Shown piece after piece: positions 43,491 to 52,263 of a stretch of DNA of 64,000 nt. The translations under genes and the position numbers were made by a program. The notes beneath the pieces were generated by a model. The model was not told the origin of the DNA, made no database searches, and worked only from the letters and a program-made list of their open reading frames with translations. Source of the DNA: Streptomyces sp. AC550_RSS872 (lineage in GTDB: Bacteria; Actinomycetota; Actinomycetes; Streptomycetales; Streptomycetaceae); NCBI RefSeq assembly GCF_019049285.1, contig NZ_JAGMUL010000194.1, positions 36,783-100,782 of the forward strand, given 5' to 3'. How positions within the stretch are numbered: position 1 is the stretch's first letter; every line of letters starts with the position of its first letter.

Positions 43491-44642
43491 TCACACGTCC
43501 GCGTACTTGGAGTCGGCAGCGGGGTCCAGCGCCAGCCGGTACCCCCGCTTCACCACCGTCTGGATCAACTTCGGCGCCCCCAGGGCCGTACGCAGCCGTG
43601 CCATCGCCGTCTCGACGGCGTGCTCGTCGCGCCCCGCCCCCGGCAGCGCCCGCAGCAGATCCGCCCGCGGCACGACCCATCCCGGCCGTCGCGACAGCGC
43701 CCGCAGCAGGGACATCCCCGCCGGCGGCACCGGCCGCAGCACCCCGTCGACGAGCACGGCGTGCCCGCGGATCTCCACCCGGTGCCCGGCGATCGGCAGG
43801 GACCTGGCCCGCCCGGGCAGCTCCTGGCACAGCAGCTGGACCAGCGGCCCGAGCCGGAAGCGTTCGGGCTGGACGGTGTCGACGCCGAGGGCCTGGAGGG
43901 GCAGCGCGGTGACCGGCCCGACGCAGGCCGGCAGGACGTCGTGGTGGAGGGCGGCGAGCAGCTCGGGAAGCAGCCCGCGCTCCTCCGCCCGCGACAGCAG
44001 GGACGCGGCGGCCGGGGCGCTGGTGAAGGTGACGGCGTCCAGACCGCGGGAGACCGTGGCGTCCAGCAGCCGGTCGACCGGCCCGATGTCCACCGGCGGC
44101 AGCCACCGGTACACCGGCACCCCGAGCACCTCCGCTCCCCCGGCCTTCAAGGACTCCACGAACCCGGGCAGCGGCTCCCCGTGCAGCTGGATGGCGACCC
44201 GGCGCCCTTCGACGCCCTCCTCCAGCAGCCGGTCCAGCACCTCGGCCATGGACTCGCTGGACGGCGACCATTCCTCGGTCAGCCCGGCGGCCCGTACCGC
44301 GCCCTTGACCTTGGGGCCGCGCGCGAGCAGCTCGACGCCGCGCAGCCGGGCCAGCAGGTCCTCGCCCAGCCCCCACCCGTCGGCGGCCTCGATCCAGCCC
44401 CGGAAGCCGATCGCGGTCGTGGCGACCACGACGTCCGGCGTCCGCTGGATGATCTCCTTGGTGGCGGCGAGCAGTTCGCTGTCGTCGGCGAGCGGCACGA
44501 TGCGCAGGGCAGGGGCGTGCAGCACGGCGGCGCCGCGCCGCTGGAGCAGCGCCCCGAGCTCGTCGGCCCGGCGCGCGGCGGTGACGCCCACGGTGAAGCC
44601 CGCGAGAGGTCCGTGGTCAGGTTGCTGCTGTTCGTCGTACAT
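43491..44642 (-). CDS. nnaR: HemD-like/winged-helix nitrate-assimilation regulator
   Basis: 383 residues. Residues about 12-270 have the uroporphyrinogen-III synthase (HemD) fold (LAGFTVGVTAARRADELGALLQRRGA; VTFTSAPAAASLLS), and residues about 285-375 form an OmpR-type winged helix (GMSLLRALSRRPGWVVPRADLLRALPG; VETAMARLRTALGAPKLIQTVVKRGYRL). This fusion defines actinobacterial NnaR, reported in S. coelicolor as a GlnR target that co-activates nitrate/nitrite genes. Its location beside narK supports the same role. Whether the HemD part still binds a tetrapyrrole or acts enzymatically is not evident. ATG start at 44642. Confidence 0.88.
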   Translation of the reverse strand: MYDEQQQPDHGPLAGFTVGVTAARRADELGALLQRRGAAVLHAPALRIVPLADDSELLAATKEIIQRTPDVVVATTAIGFRGWIEAADGWGLGEDLLARLRGVELLARGPKVKGAVRAAGLTEEWSPSSESMAEVLDRLLEEGVEGRRVAIQLHGEPLPGFVESLKAGGAEVLGVPVYRWLPPVDIGPVDRLLDATVSRGLDAVTFTSAPAAASLLSRAEERGLLPELLAALHHDVLPACVGPVTALPLQALGVDTVQPERFRLGPLVQLLCQELPGRARSLPIAGHRVEIRGHAVLVDGVLRPVPPAGMSLLRALSRRPGWVVPRADLLRALPGAGRDEHAVETAMARLRTALGAPKLIQTVVKRGYRLALDPAADSKYADV

Positions 44643-44807
44643 AACTCTCGTCCCGCACTCGAGTTGTGGTGCCTGCGCCAGGTGGCGCCACCGGGGGTGG
44701 CTGGGAGCGGCTCCTGATCGCACCCATGGTGGTCACACCTGCATGCCGAGCGAGCCTGTCAACGGTGCGTGACAGGCTCGGTTCGGCTTGATGTCGGTGG
44801 TGTTACG

Positions 44808-46190
44808 TCACACCTCCGCGTAGCTGAGCTGCGGCTTTGCCTCCGTCGTCGCTGTGGCGTTGGTCTCGGAGGCAGCCGGGCGGCGAAGGTATACGGCCCA
44901 GGTGACCACGAAGCAGACGCCGTAGAAGGCAAGGAAGGCGAGGAAGGCGCCGGTGCCGGAGCCCACGGTGAGGAAGGACTGACGGAAGGCGAGGTTGATG
45001 CCGAGCCCGCCGAGCGCGCCCACCGCGCCGATCAGGCCCATGGAGGCACCGGAGAGCCGGCGGCCGTAGACGGCGGCCTCCTCACCGGTGAGCCCCTTGG
45101 CGAGGGCCTTGGTGTGGAAGATGCCGGGGATCATCTTGAACGTCGAGCCGTTGCCGAGGCCGGTCAGCACGAACAGGGCGATGAAGGCGACGGTGAACAG
45201 CGGCAGCGACTCCCGCATCGAGGCCACGATGATGACGGCGGTCGCGGCGGCCATGGCGACGTAGTTCCACAGCGTGATCTTCGCGCCGCCGAACTTGTCG
45301 GCGAGCGAGCCGCCGAGGGGGCGGATCAGGGAGCCGAGCAGCGGGCCGATGAAGGTGACGTAGGCGGCCTGGAGCGGCGTGCGGCCGAACTGTGTTTGCA
45401 GGACCAGGCCGAACGCGAAGCTGTAGCCGATGAACGAGCCGAACGTCCCGATGTAGAGGAAGGACATGATCCAGGTGTGAGCGTCCTTCGCGGCGTCCTT
45501 GGCGGCGCCGGTGTCGTTCTTGACGGACGCGATGCTGTCCATCTTCAGCCAGGCGAGGACGGCGGCGATCACGATGAACGGGATGTAGATCCCGAGCAGC
45601 AGGCGCGGGCCGCCGCTCGCGCCGATGACCGCGAGACCGATGAGCTGTACGACGGGGACGCCGATGTTGCCGCCGCCGGCGTTGAGTCCGAGCGCCCATC
45701 CCTTCTTCCTGAGCGGGAAGAAGGCGTTGATGTTGGTCATGCTGGAAGCGAAGTTCCCGCCACCGACACCGGCCAGCATCGCGCACACCAGGAACGTGCC
45801 GAACGACGTCCCCGGCTCCATCGCCACGAACGCGGCGACCGTCGGCACGAGCAGCAGACTCGCCGAGACGACCGTCCACATCCGGCCGCCGAAGATCGCC
45901 ACGGCGAAGGTGTACGGCACGCGGACGACAGCGCCGACCAGCGTTGCCATGGAGACGATGGTGAACTTGTCGGCGGGGGTGAGGCCGTACTGCGGACCCA
46001 TGAACAGCACCATCACCGACCACAGGGTCCAGATCGAGAACCCGATGTGCTCGGAGAGGACGGAGAAGAAGAGGTTGCGCTTGGCGACCTTCTCTCCGGT
46101 CTCGTTCCAGAAGGTCTCGTCCTCGGGATCCCAGTGCTCGATCCAGCGGCCTCCCCTGCTCGCAGCGGGGGCTGTGCTACTGGCTGTCAT
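44808..46190 (-). CDS. narK: Nitrate/nitrite MFS transporter
   Basis: 460-residue NNP-family transporter with 12 transmembrane helices. The two nitrate signature motifs are present: GVGGGNFASSMTNINAFFP before LGLNAGGGNIGV, and GASMGLIGAVGALGGLGINLAF in the second half. The N-terminus RWIEHWDPEDETFWNETG is typical of NarK/NarU proteins. It moves nitrate in and/or nitrite out for assimilation or respiration. ATG start at 46190. A GlnR-box-like sequence lies 89-126 bp upstream, and nnaR follows downstream in the same direction. Confidence 0.95.
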   Translation of the reverse strand: MTASSTAPAASRGGRWIEHWDPEDETFWNETGEKVAKRNLFFSVLSEHIGFSIWTLWSVMVLFMGPQYGLTPADKFTIVSMATLVGAVVRVPYTFAVAIFGGRMWTVVSASLLLVPTVAAFVAMEPGTSFGTFLVCAMLAGVGGGNFASSMTNINAFFPLRKKGWALGLNAGGGNIGVPVVQLIGLAVIGASGGPRLLLGIYIPFIVIAAVLAWLKMDSIASVKNDTGAAKDAAKDAHTWIMSFLYIGTFGSFIGYSFAFGLVLQTQFGRTPLQAAYVTFIGPLLGSLIRPLGGSLADKFGGAKITLWNYVAMAAATAVIIVASMRESLPLFTVAFIALFVLTGLGNGSTFKMIPGIFHTKALAKGLTGEEAAVYGRRLSGASMGLIGAVGALGGLGINLAFRQSFLTVGSGTGAFLAFLAFYGVCFVVTWAVYLRRPAASETNATATTEAKPQLSYAEV

Positions 46191-46278
46191 GACGCCTCCA
46201 CGGTACTTCGGGCTCGGTCGCGCTATGAGTGGCTGATCCCGAAGGTAGGGAGGGCTCGTTTCCACACTGTGGCACCGA

Positions 46279-46316
46279 GTGACCGGAAAGGAACTTTGCT
46301 CTCACCCAGCGAGATG
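46279..46316. promoter_or_regulatory. GlnR-box-like site before narK
   Basis: GTGAC-n6-GGAAC-n6-CTCAC-n6 matches the GlnR consensus as I recall it (gTnAC-n6-GaAAC repeated) well for the first a/b half-sites and partly for the third; the fourth (AGATG) is poor. GlnR controls nitrogen assimilation in Streptomyces, and narK/nnaR are expected targets. Confidence 0.45.
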
Positions 46317-46372
46317 GACGGATGAGAGGTTTGTTGGCCGTGCCCTGTACAGGGGACGTCGGCATGGGGGCT

Positions 46373-47175
46373 TCAGCGCTGCGGGGGCTGCCACTGGGGG
46401 TTCTGCTGGGGGTAGGGCTGGGGCTGGCCGTACGGCTGCGGCGGTGGCTGCTGACCGTACGGGGGCTGCGGCGGCTGGGGCTGCGGCTGGCCGTACCCCT
46501 GCTGGTGCGGGGCACCGCCGTAGGGGCCGGGGGCTGGTTGCCGTAAGGCCCGGAGGCGAAGGAGTTGTGCTGTCCCGGGATCTGCGCGCCGGGCGGCAGG
46601 TAGCGCACCCGACCCGCCTGGTCGGTGATCGGCATGAACCCGGCGGCCTGGAGGCGGGCCGCGAACTTGACGTTGCGCTTGCGGGTGACGGCGAAGCCGA
46701 TGCCGACGATCGCCATGAAGAACGCCCAGGTGAGGAACGCGGCGACCCAGGCGGCACCGTCCGCGCCGAGCCGCAGTCCGAGGATCACGGCGCCGATGGT
46801 GAGGCCGATGGCGGCGTAGCCCATCCGCTTCTCGGCACTCTTGCCGGTGAGATCGAAGTTAATACGGGCCTTGAGCAGTTCGAAGGCGTCGGGGATCAGG
46901 GGCGGTACGGACACTCCGTCGCCGGCGTTCGGATACTGCGCCCAGTTCTGCCCGGCGCGGGCGCGGGCCTGCGGGCTGGGGTCGGGGGCGATGAGCATCA
47001 CGAGCGCGTTGTTCCGCCCGGCGCTCTGCCGTACGTCCACGTACTCGTACCCGAACTGCTGGGCGATGAAGGCGAGTCTGGCGAGCTTCTTCACCGAGGC
47101 CAGGGGACTGGTGAGCTCGACCGGCTCCCCGCTCGCCATCAGCCGCAGCATCTTCTGTACTTGCCGCTTGCTCAT
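46373..47175 (-). pseudogene. Membrane protein gene with 1-base frameshift near the 3' end
   Basis: Starts at ATG 47175 (MSKRQVQKMLRL), with two transmembrane helices (MGYAAIGLTIGAVILGLRLG; WAAFL...FFMAIVGIGFAV) and a C-terminal tail. Up to NQPPAP the protein is regular; the frame then shifts. Adding one C to the run at about 46523-46526 restores a Pro/Gln/Tyr-rich tail (PYGG, QPYGQPQPYPQQ and similar) that ends with TGA at 46373-46375. Without it the frame runs on into narK (to 46177) with no natural sequence. Either a real frameshift mutation or a homopolymer sequencing error. Function unknown; the conserved family is actinobacterial. Confidence 0.7.
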
Positions 47176-47334
47176 CAGTACCTGCTCCCCACCGGCCACC
47201 CGGGCCCGCCCGGCCACATGGGCCGCCCCGTTCACTTCCGCAACGCGATCAGTGTTCCACGGGGGTCTGACAGTCGGGTACCTCGGCCGGTGGGTTCACA
47301 GGATCTTGGACGAACCTTGCCGGAGTTGACAGGT

Positions 47335-48570
47335 TCAGGCGCGCTTGGCCCGCTTGGCCCGGCGACCGCCCGTCCGCTTTGAGGAACCGTCCGGCCACAA
47401 CTGCGGCCTCCTCTTCGCCGCCAGGTCCTCCGCCCACCCGAACCACACGATGCAGCTGCCGATGAGCACCCAGGTGAACGCCAGCACCGGCCAGGGGCTC
47501 TCCAGGAGCCAGGAGAAGTGCATCCACATCAGGTCGATGCCCCACAGCCGGTCCCACATCGTCGCGGCGACGAGGATGCAGGTGTTGTGCCAGAGGTAGA
47601 TCGTCACCGCGCGGGAGTTGAGCAGGGTGATCAGTCGGTCCCAGCGGCGCAGGCGGCGTGGCCACTCGGACCAGGAAGGGCTGAGGTGGAGGAGGAGCAG
47701 GACCGTGCCGAAGGACCAGAGGGCCTGGGCCAGGGGCATGCTGTCGAGGTCGTTGCCTTCGCCGAAGTCGTGGTTCAGGGCGTACCACAGCCCGACCGCG
47801 GCGAAGATCGGGGCGATGGACGGCACGACGTAGCGGGGCAGCCGGCGCATGATGCCCTCCTGGTGTGCCATGCCGAGGATCCAGCAGGCGCCGAAGGTGC
47901 TGAAGTCCGTGAGGGCGGACGGGATCCGCTCGCCGGGGAGGCTGAGGTAGCCCAGCTCGAAGGCCGCCGACAGGGCGAGCGGCGCGAGGACGGTGGCCAG
48001 CGGCATCGTGCGCAGGGCCTTGAGCAGGAACGGGGAGAGCAGGACGTACCAGAGGTAGGCGCGGATGTACCAGAGCGGTCCGGCCAGGTCGGAGGCCCAG
48101 TTCTCGCCGACGAAGCCGGGGAGGCCGGGGAGGCCCTCGCCGTACGGCGGGTCGCTGAGCGGGACGACCCAGTAGGCGAGGTGGACCCACCACCAGCCGG
48201 GGTGGCCGTCGGCGTCCGGGCCCCAGCCCTGGATCACCATGCCGGCGACGCCGACCACGCCCAGCAGCCACAGCGGAGGCAGCAGGCGGCGTATGCGGCC
48301 TTTGATGACCTGCGCGGCCGGGCGCTTCAGGGAGCGGGCCATGAGGTTGCCGGCGAGGGCGAACATCACGCCCATGGAGGGGAAGACGAGGGGCAGCCAG
48401 GCCCAGCCCGTCAGGTGGTACAGGACCACGCGGAACAGGGCGAGGGCGCGCAGGAGGTCGAAGTAGCGGTCGCGTACCGGGGCTTTGCGGGCGGCCTGCT
48501 CGGTCGTCTCCGATGGGAGCGGGGGCGCCGCGTCGGACGGCAGAGCCGTCGCGGGGGTGGGCGGGTTCAT
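47335..48570 (-). CDS. Membrane acyltransferase (acyltransferase-3 family) of the mat locus
   Basis: 411 residues with about ten transmembrane helices. The family start is recognisable: RDRYFDLLRALALFRVVLYHLTGWAWLPL, in which the RxxHxxxW-type catalytic region is represented by VVLYHLTGW; LYIRAYLWYVLLSPFLL follows further in. Such proteins O-acylate extracellular glycans. The ATG overlaps the matB stop by 4 bp, so it is the third gene of the mat operon and may O-acetylate the MatB polymer. A Lys/Arg tail ends the protein. The start at 48570 is set by the overlap. Confidence 0.85.
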   Translation of the reverse strand: MNPPTPATALPSDAAPPLPSETTEQAARKAPVRDRYFDLLRALALFRVVLYHLTGWAWLPLVFPSMGVMFALAGNLMARSLKRPAAQVIKGRIRRLLPPLWLLGVVGVAGMVIQGWGPDADGHPGWWWVHLAYWVVPLSDPPYGEGLPGLPGFVGENWASDLAGPLWYIRAYLWYVLLSPFLLKALRTMPLATVLAPLALSAAFELGYLSLPGERIPSALTDFSTFGACWILGMAHQEGIMRRLPRYVVPSIAPIFAAVGLWYALNHDFGEGNDLDSMPLAQALWSFGTVLLLLHLSPSWSEWPRRLRRWDRLITLLNSRAVTIYLWHNTCILVAATMWDRLWGIDLMWMHFSWLLESPWPVLAFTWVLIGSCIVWFGWAEDLAAKRRPQLWPDGSSKRTGGRRAKRAKRA

Positions 48571-50768
48571 CGGACCGGCCTCTCGTCCATGATCTGCCGA
48601 CGCTGAGGAGCCGGAACGGTCGGCGGTGCGGACACCCCGCCCTTGCGCCGCAGCTTCTGCCAGCGCAGCCGGCCGCCGGTGAGGGCGGTGATCCAGGACT
48701 GGAGCAGGACGACGTACATGAGCTGTCGGTAGAGGATCTGCTGGAGCGGGAGGGAGATGAGCGGGGTGAGGCGCTCGCGGTCCAGGACGAAGGCGTAGGC
48801 CGCGCAGACCACCTGGATGGCGAGGACGCCGAACCAGGCCAGGATCGTCTTCTCGGTGGGGCCGAAGATCAGGCCGTAGACGAGGAAGACGTCGATGAGC
48901 GGGGCCAGCAGCGGGGCCAGGACCATGAAGAGGGAGACGAGAGGAAGGCCCACCCGGCCGAAGCGGCCCGACGGGCCCCGTTCCACGAGCGCCCTGCGGT
49001 GCTTCCAGATCGCCTGCATGGTGCCGTACGACCAGCGGTAGCGCTGGGACCACAGCTGCTGGACGGACTCGGGTGCCTCGGTCCAGGCCCGGGCCTTCTC
49101 GGCGTACACCACGCGCCAGCCGTCGCGGTGGATCGCCATCGTGATGTCGGTGTCCTCGGCGAGGGTGTCGTCGCTCATGCCGCCGACCCGTTCCAGGGCC
49201 GAGCGCCGGAAGGCTCCGACGGCGCCGGGGATGGTCGGCATGCACTGAAGGACGTCGTACATACGGCGGTCCAGGTTGAAGCCCATCACGTACTCGATGT
49301 GCTGCCAGGCGCCGATGAGGGTGTCCTTGTTGCCGACCTTGGCGTTGCCGGCGACCGCGCCGACGCGCGGGTCGGCGAACGGCTGGACGAGTTCGCGGAC
49401 CGTGGACGGTTCGAAGACGGTGTCGCCGTCCATCATCACGATCAGGTCGTGGCGGGCGTTCGCCAGGCCGCGGTTGAGCGCCGCGGGCTTGCCCGCGTTG
49501 AGCTGGCGGATGACGCGGACGTTCGGAAGTCCCAGCCCCTCGACGATCCGGGCCGTGCCGTCGCTGGAGCCGTCGTCGATGACGATGATCTCGACGGGGT
49601 GTTCGCTGCGCATCAGGGACCGCACGGTGTTCTCGATGCACTTGGCCTCGTTGTACGCCGGGACCAGCACCGACACCGGTTCGGTGACCGGCGCGTTCGG
49701 GCCCCAGGTGAAGTCGCGGCTGCGGGTGCGGCGGGCGTGGATGCCGGAGAGCAGCAGCATCAGGCCGAAACGGGCGATGACGAGGGAGCCGATGGCGGCG
49801 AGGCCGACGACCAGGACCGCGGTGATGTTGTCGGAGGCGTCGACCAGGAAGACCCAGGCCTTGCCCTTCCACAGGTCGAGGCCGGTGACCTGGGTGTGCG
49901 CGCTGGGGGCGTCCAGGGCCTCGGTGAGGTTCTGGAACTCGTAGCCCTTGCCCTGGAGCTGAGGGATGAGCCGGTCCAGTGCCTGGACCGTCTGGTGCCG
50001 GTCGCCGCCGGAGTCGTGCATCAGGACGATCGCGCCCTTGCCGGGCTTGGGTGTGGAGTTGCGGATGACGGCCTCGACGCCCGGCTTGCGCCAGTCCTCG
50101 CTGTCGGTGTCGTTGACGATCGTGATGTAGCCGCGGCTGCCGATGTACTCGGTGACCGGCCAGGAGTTGTTGTCCATGTTCTCGGACTTGGACGAGTACG
50201 GCGGCCGGAACAGGGAACTGCGGATGCCGACCGCGCCCGCGAGCGCGAGCTGGTTCTGGGAGAGCTCCCAGTCGACGCGCTTCTTGGACTGGTAGGAGAG
50301 GTCGGGGTGGTTGAAAGTGTGCAGACCGATCTCGTGTCCCTCGTCCACCATGCGCTGGACGAGGTCCGGGTAGCGGGAGGCCATCGTGCCGGTGATGAAG
50401 AAGACGGCGTGCGCGTCGTTGCGCTTCAGGGCGTCCAGCACCTTCGGCGTCCACTCGGGGTCCGGGCCGTCGTCGAAGGTGAGGACGACGCTGTCGTCCG
50501 GCACGCCCAGCGTGGTGGCCTTGCCGCCGCGGGTGTCGATGACCGGGCCGCCCTTGAGGATCTCCTGCGGCACCTTGTCGTTGGCCGCGGCGGGCGCCAC
50601 GCGATAGTCGGCCAGGATCTCGCTGTGGACGTAGCCCCGCAGCATCAGCATCGCCATCAGCGCGACGAGGACGAGGCAGGGCAGCAGCAGGCGCATGGGC
50701 ACGCGTCGGCGCCGGGAGCCGTCGGGGGCTCCCTTCGCGGGGCCGTGACGGCGGGTGCGGGATGCCAT
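48567..50768 (-). CDS. matB: Bifunctional polysaccharide deacetylase / processive glycosyltransferase
   Basis: 733 residues. An N-terminal membrane helix is followed by a NodB-type deacetylase (about 80-300: LTFDDGPDPEWTPKVL, HTFNHPDLS, FRPPY, LMHDSG, all metal and catalytic motifs intact) and then a GT2 synthase with VSVLVPAYNEA, IDDGSSDG, MMDGDT, LAEDTDIT and QRYRW, plus several C-terminal transmembrane helices. It would make and partly deacetylate a beta-1,6-GlcNAc-like polymer at the membrane. MatB of S. coelicolor/S. lividans (from memory) is required for PNAG-mediated mycelial aggregation. ATG start set by overlap with matA. Confidence 0.93.
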   Translation of the reverse strand: MASRTRRHGPAKGAPDGSRRRRVPMRLLLPCLVLVALMAMLMLRGYVHSEILADYRVAPAAANDKVPQEILKGGPVIDTRGGKATTLGVPDDSVVLTFDDGPDPEWTPKVLDALKRNDAHAVFFITGTMASRYPDLVQRMVDEGHEIGLHTFNHPDLSYQSKKRVDWELSQNQLALAGAVGIRSSLFRPPYSSKSENMDNNSWPVTEYIGSRGYITIVNDTDSEDWRKPGVEAVIRNSTPKPGKGAIVLMHDSGGDRHQTVQALDRLIPQLQGKGYEFQNLTEALDAPSAHTQVTGLDLWKGKAWVFLVDASDNITAVLVVGLAAIGSLVIARFGLMLLLSGIHARRTRSRDFTWGPNAPVTEPVSVLVPAYNEAKCIENTVRSLMRSEHPVEIIVIDDGSSDGTARIVEGLGLPNVRVIRQLNAGKPAALNRGLANARHDLIVMMDGDTVFEPSTVRELVQPFADPRVGAVAGNAKVGNKDTLIGAWQHIEYVMGFNLDRRMYDVLQCMPTIPGAVGAFRRSALERVGGMSDDTLAEDTDITMAIHRDGWRVVYAEKARAWTEAPESVQQLWSQRYRWSYGTMQAIWKHRRALVERGPSGRFGRVGLPLVSLFMVLAPLLAPLIDVFLVYGLIFGPTEKTILAWFGVLAIQVVCAAYAFVLDRERLTPLISLPLQQILYRQLMYVVLLQSWITALTGGRLRWQKLRRKGGVSAPPTVPAPQRRQIMDERPVR

Positions 50769-52117
50769 CAGAGGGTGTACTCCGGGGACGGGGCGGCGAG
50801 GGCGGAAGCGGTGGCGCCCGGTTCCTGGGCGATGGGCGACGGGTCGCTCGGACCGTCGGCGACCGTGCCGGTGCCGGGTTCGTCGATGGTCGGGGTGTCG
50901 GTCGGGGCCTCGGTGGGGCCGCCGCCGTCCGTCGGGGTCGGGTCGGGGCCGGGGTCGGGCACGGTGGGCTCGACGGTCGGATCGGTGCCCGGGGTGGGAT
51001 CCGTGTCCGGTTTCACGGTGGGTTTCGTGGCGCTCGGCTTCGGGTCGGCGGACGCGCCCGGGCTCTCGACGCCGGCCGACGCACCGGGCTCGGAGACGCC
51101 GGCGCCCGGGGACGGGGTGGTGCCGGCGTCGGCCGTCGGGGAGACGCCCGGGGCGACGCCGCCGGTGCCGGAGGGCACCGGTGCCGACTCGGCGGGCAAC
51201 GGCGGGGTGTCGACCTGACCGGCCGGCTGTTCCTTGGGTCCCTCCACGGGCAGCCACGGCGCGTCGGAGTTGCCGGACAGCACCGTGGCGACGATGACGA
51301 CGGCGTAGACCGCGCAGGCGAGGGCCACGGCCATGCCGATCCGGCGGAAACGACGACTGCGGCGCCCCGACTCGTCGACGAACACCGGCCCGTCGGACCC
51401 CTCGCCGCCCCCGCCCGGCCCGTCCTTGGCCGCGCGCAGCATGTTGTCCAGCTGAAGCCCTACGCCGTCGAGCTGGATGGTGACTTCGTGCGGGTCGTGG
51501 GTGGCACCGGGCGCGCCGGGCGTCGCCGCCTCGGCGGCCTCGTCGCCCTCGGCCCACGGGTCACGGACGGCGGCACGCGTCTCACCGGGTGCCGGGAACA
51601 GGTCGTTCCGGGAAGCCGGGGCCGCGCCGCCCCCCGTGGCCGACGACCCAGCACTCCCGGAGGCCGGAGACGGGCAGTCCCCGGAAGCAGACGCCCCGTC
51701 GCTTCTGCGAGTCGGCCGGCCTCGGTCGAAGGCCGACCAGGGCTCCGTCTTCCCCGTGGGCCGGCCAGAGCCCCCCGCCGCCGGTCTCCCGACCGCCGGA
51801 AGCACCGCGGTCTCGTCCGCGCCGGACGCGGACGCGGCGGAAGAGCAACCAGAAGCGGACGAACCGGAACCGCCCCCCAGGACCTGTGTCTCGTCGGCGT
51901 CCGAAGACGCGCGCCCGCCACCGTGGAGTATCTCCGTCTCCCTTGCCTCGGATCGGGAGCGATGGCCCCGACCAGGGACCTCGGTCTCCCCGGTCGCCGG
52001 GAAGGCCTGGGTGTCACCCCGGGAGCCCCCCGCGGAAGCGCCGCCTCCGGAGCCCTCAGCGATCTCGGGCCACTCCGGTCGGGCGTCTTCTCGCCACTTC
52101 TTCACACGCACGCACAT
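50768..52117 (-). CDS. matA: Membrane protein with long disordered domains, MatA-type
   Basis: 449 residues. A polar, low-complexity N-terminal half (Gly/Ser/Glu/Ala-rich) ends in a short conserved block EVTIQLDGVGLQLDNMLRAAK, then a basic patch, one transmembrane helix (IGMAVALACAVYAVVIVATVL, about residue 290) and a Pro/Thr/Asp-rich extracellular tail. No catalytic motif is visible. It is the first gene of the mat operon and overlaps matB (TGATG), so it probably acts as a regulatory or scaffolding partner of the MatB synthase. The matA symbol is by position. Start ATG 52117 sits just behind a G-run. Confidence 0.75.
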   Translation of the reverse strand: MCVRVKKWREDARPEWPEIAEGSGGGASAGGSRGDTQAFPATGETEVPGRGHRSRSEARETEILHGGGRASSDADETQVLGGGSGSSASGCSSAASASGADETAVLPAVGRPAAGGSGRPTGKTEPWSAFDRGRPTRRSDGASASGDCPSPASGSAGSSATGGGAAPASRNDLFPAPGETRAAVRDPWAEGDEAAEAATPGAPGATHDPHEVTIQLDGVGLQLDNMLRAAKDGPGGGGEGSDGPVFVDESGRRSRRFRRIGMAVALACAVYAVVIVATVLSGNSDAPWLPVEGPKEQPAGQVDTPPLPAESAPVPSGTGGVAPGVSPTADAGTTPSPGAGVSEPGASAGVESPGASADPKPSATKPTVKPDTDPTPGTDPTVEPTVPDPGPDPTPTDGGGPTEAPTDTPTIDEPGTGTVADGPSDPSPIAQEPGATASALAAPSPEYTL

Positions 52118-52263
52118 CCCCCCACGGGACCGTTCCGGGTGCGCGCACGACACTGAGCACCCGTCGCCGTACCGAGCCCCCACCCGGCCGAGCGCCCCCC
52201 TATTACCACACCGTGCTCAGGCCACGAATGTAGCGCACGCGGAGGTTTCGTGTTGGCCGCGTG

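Noticed and set aside
47335..50454. One 1039-residue protein fusing the acyltransferase with upstream sequence
   Set aside because: The upstream part is an out-of-frame reading of matB; a good ATG in a 4-bp overlap starts the acyltransferase at 48570.
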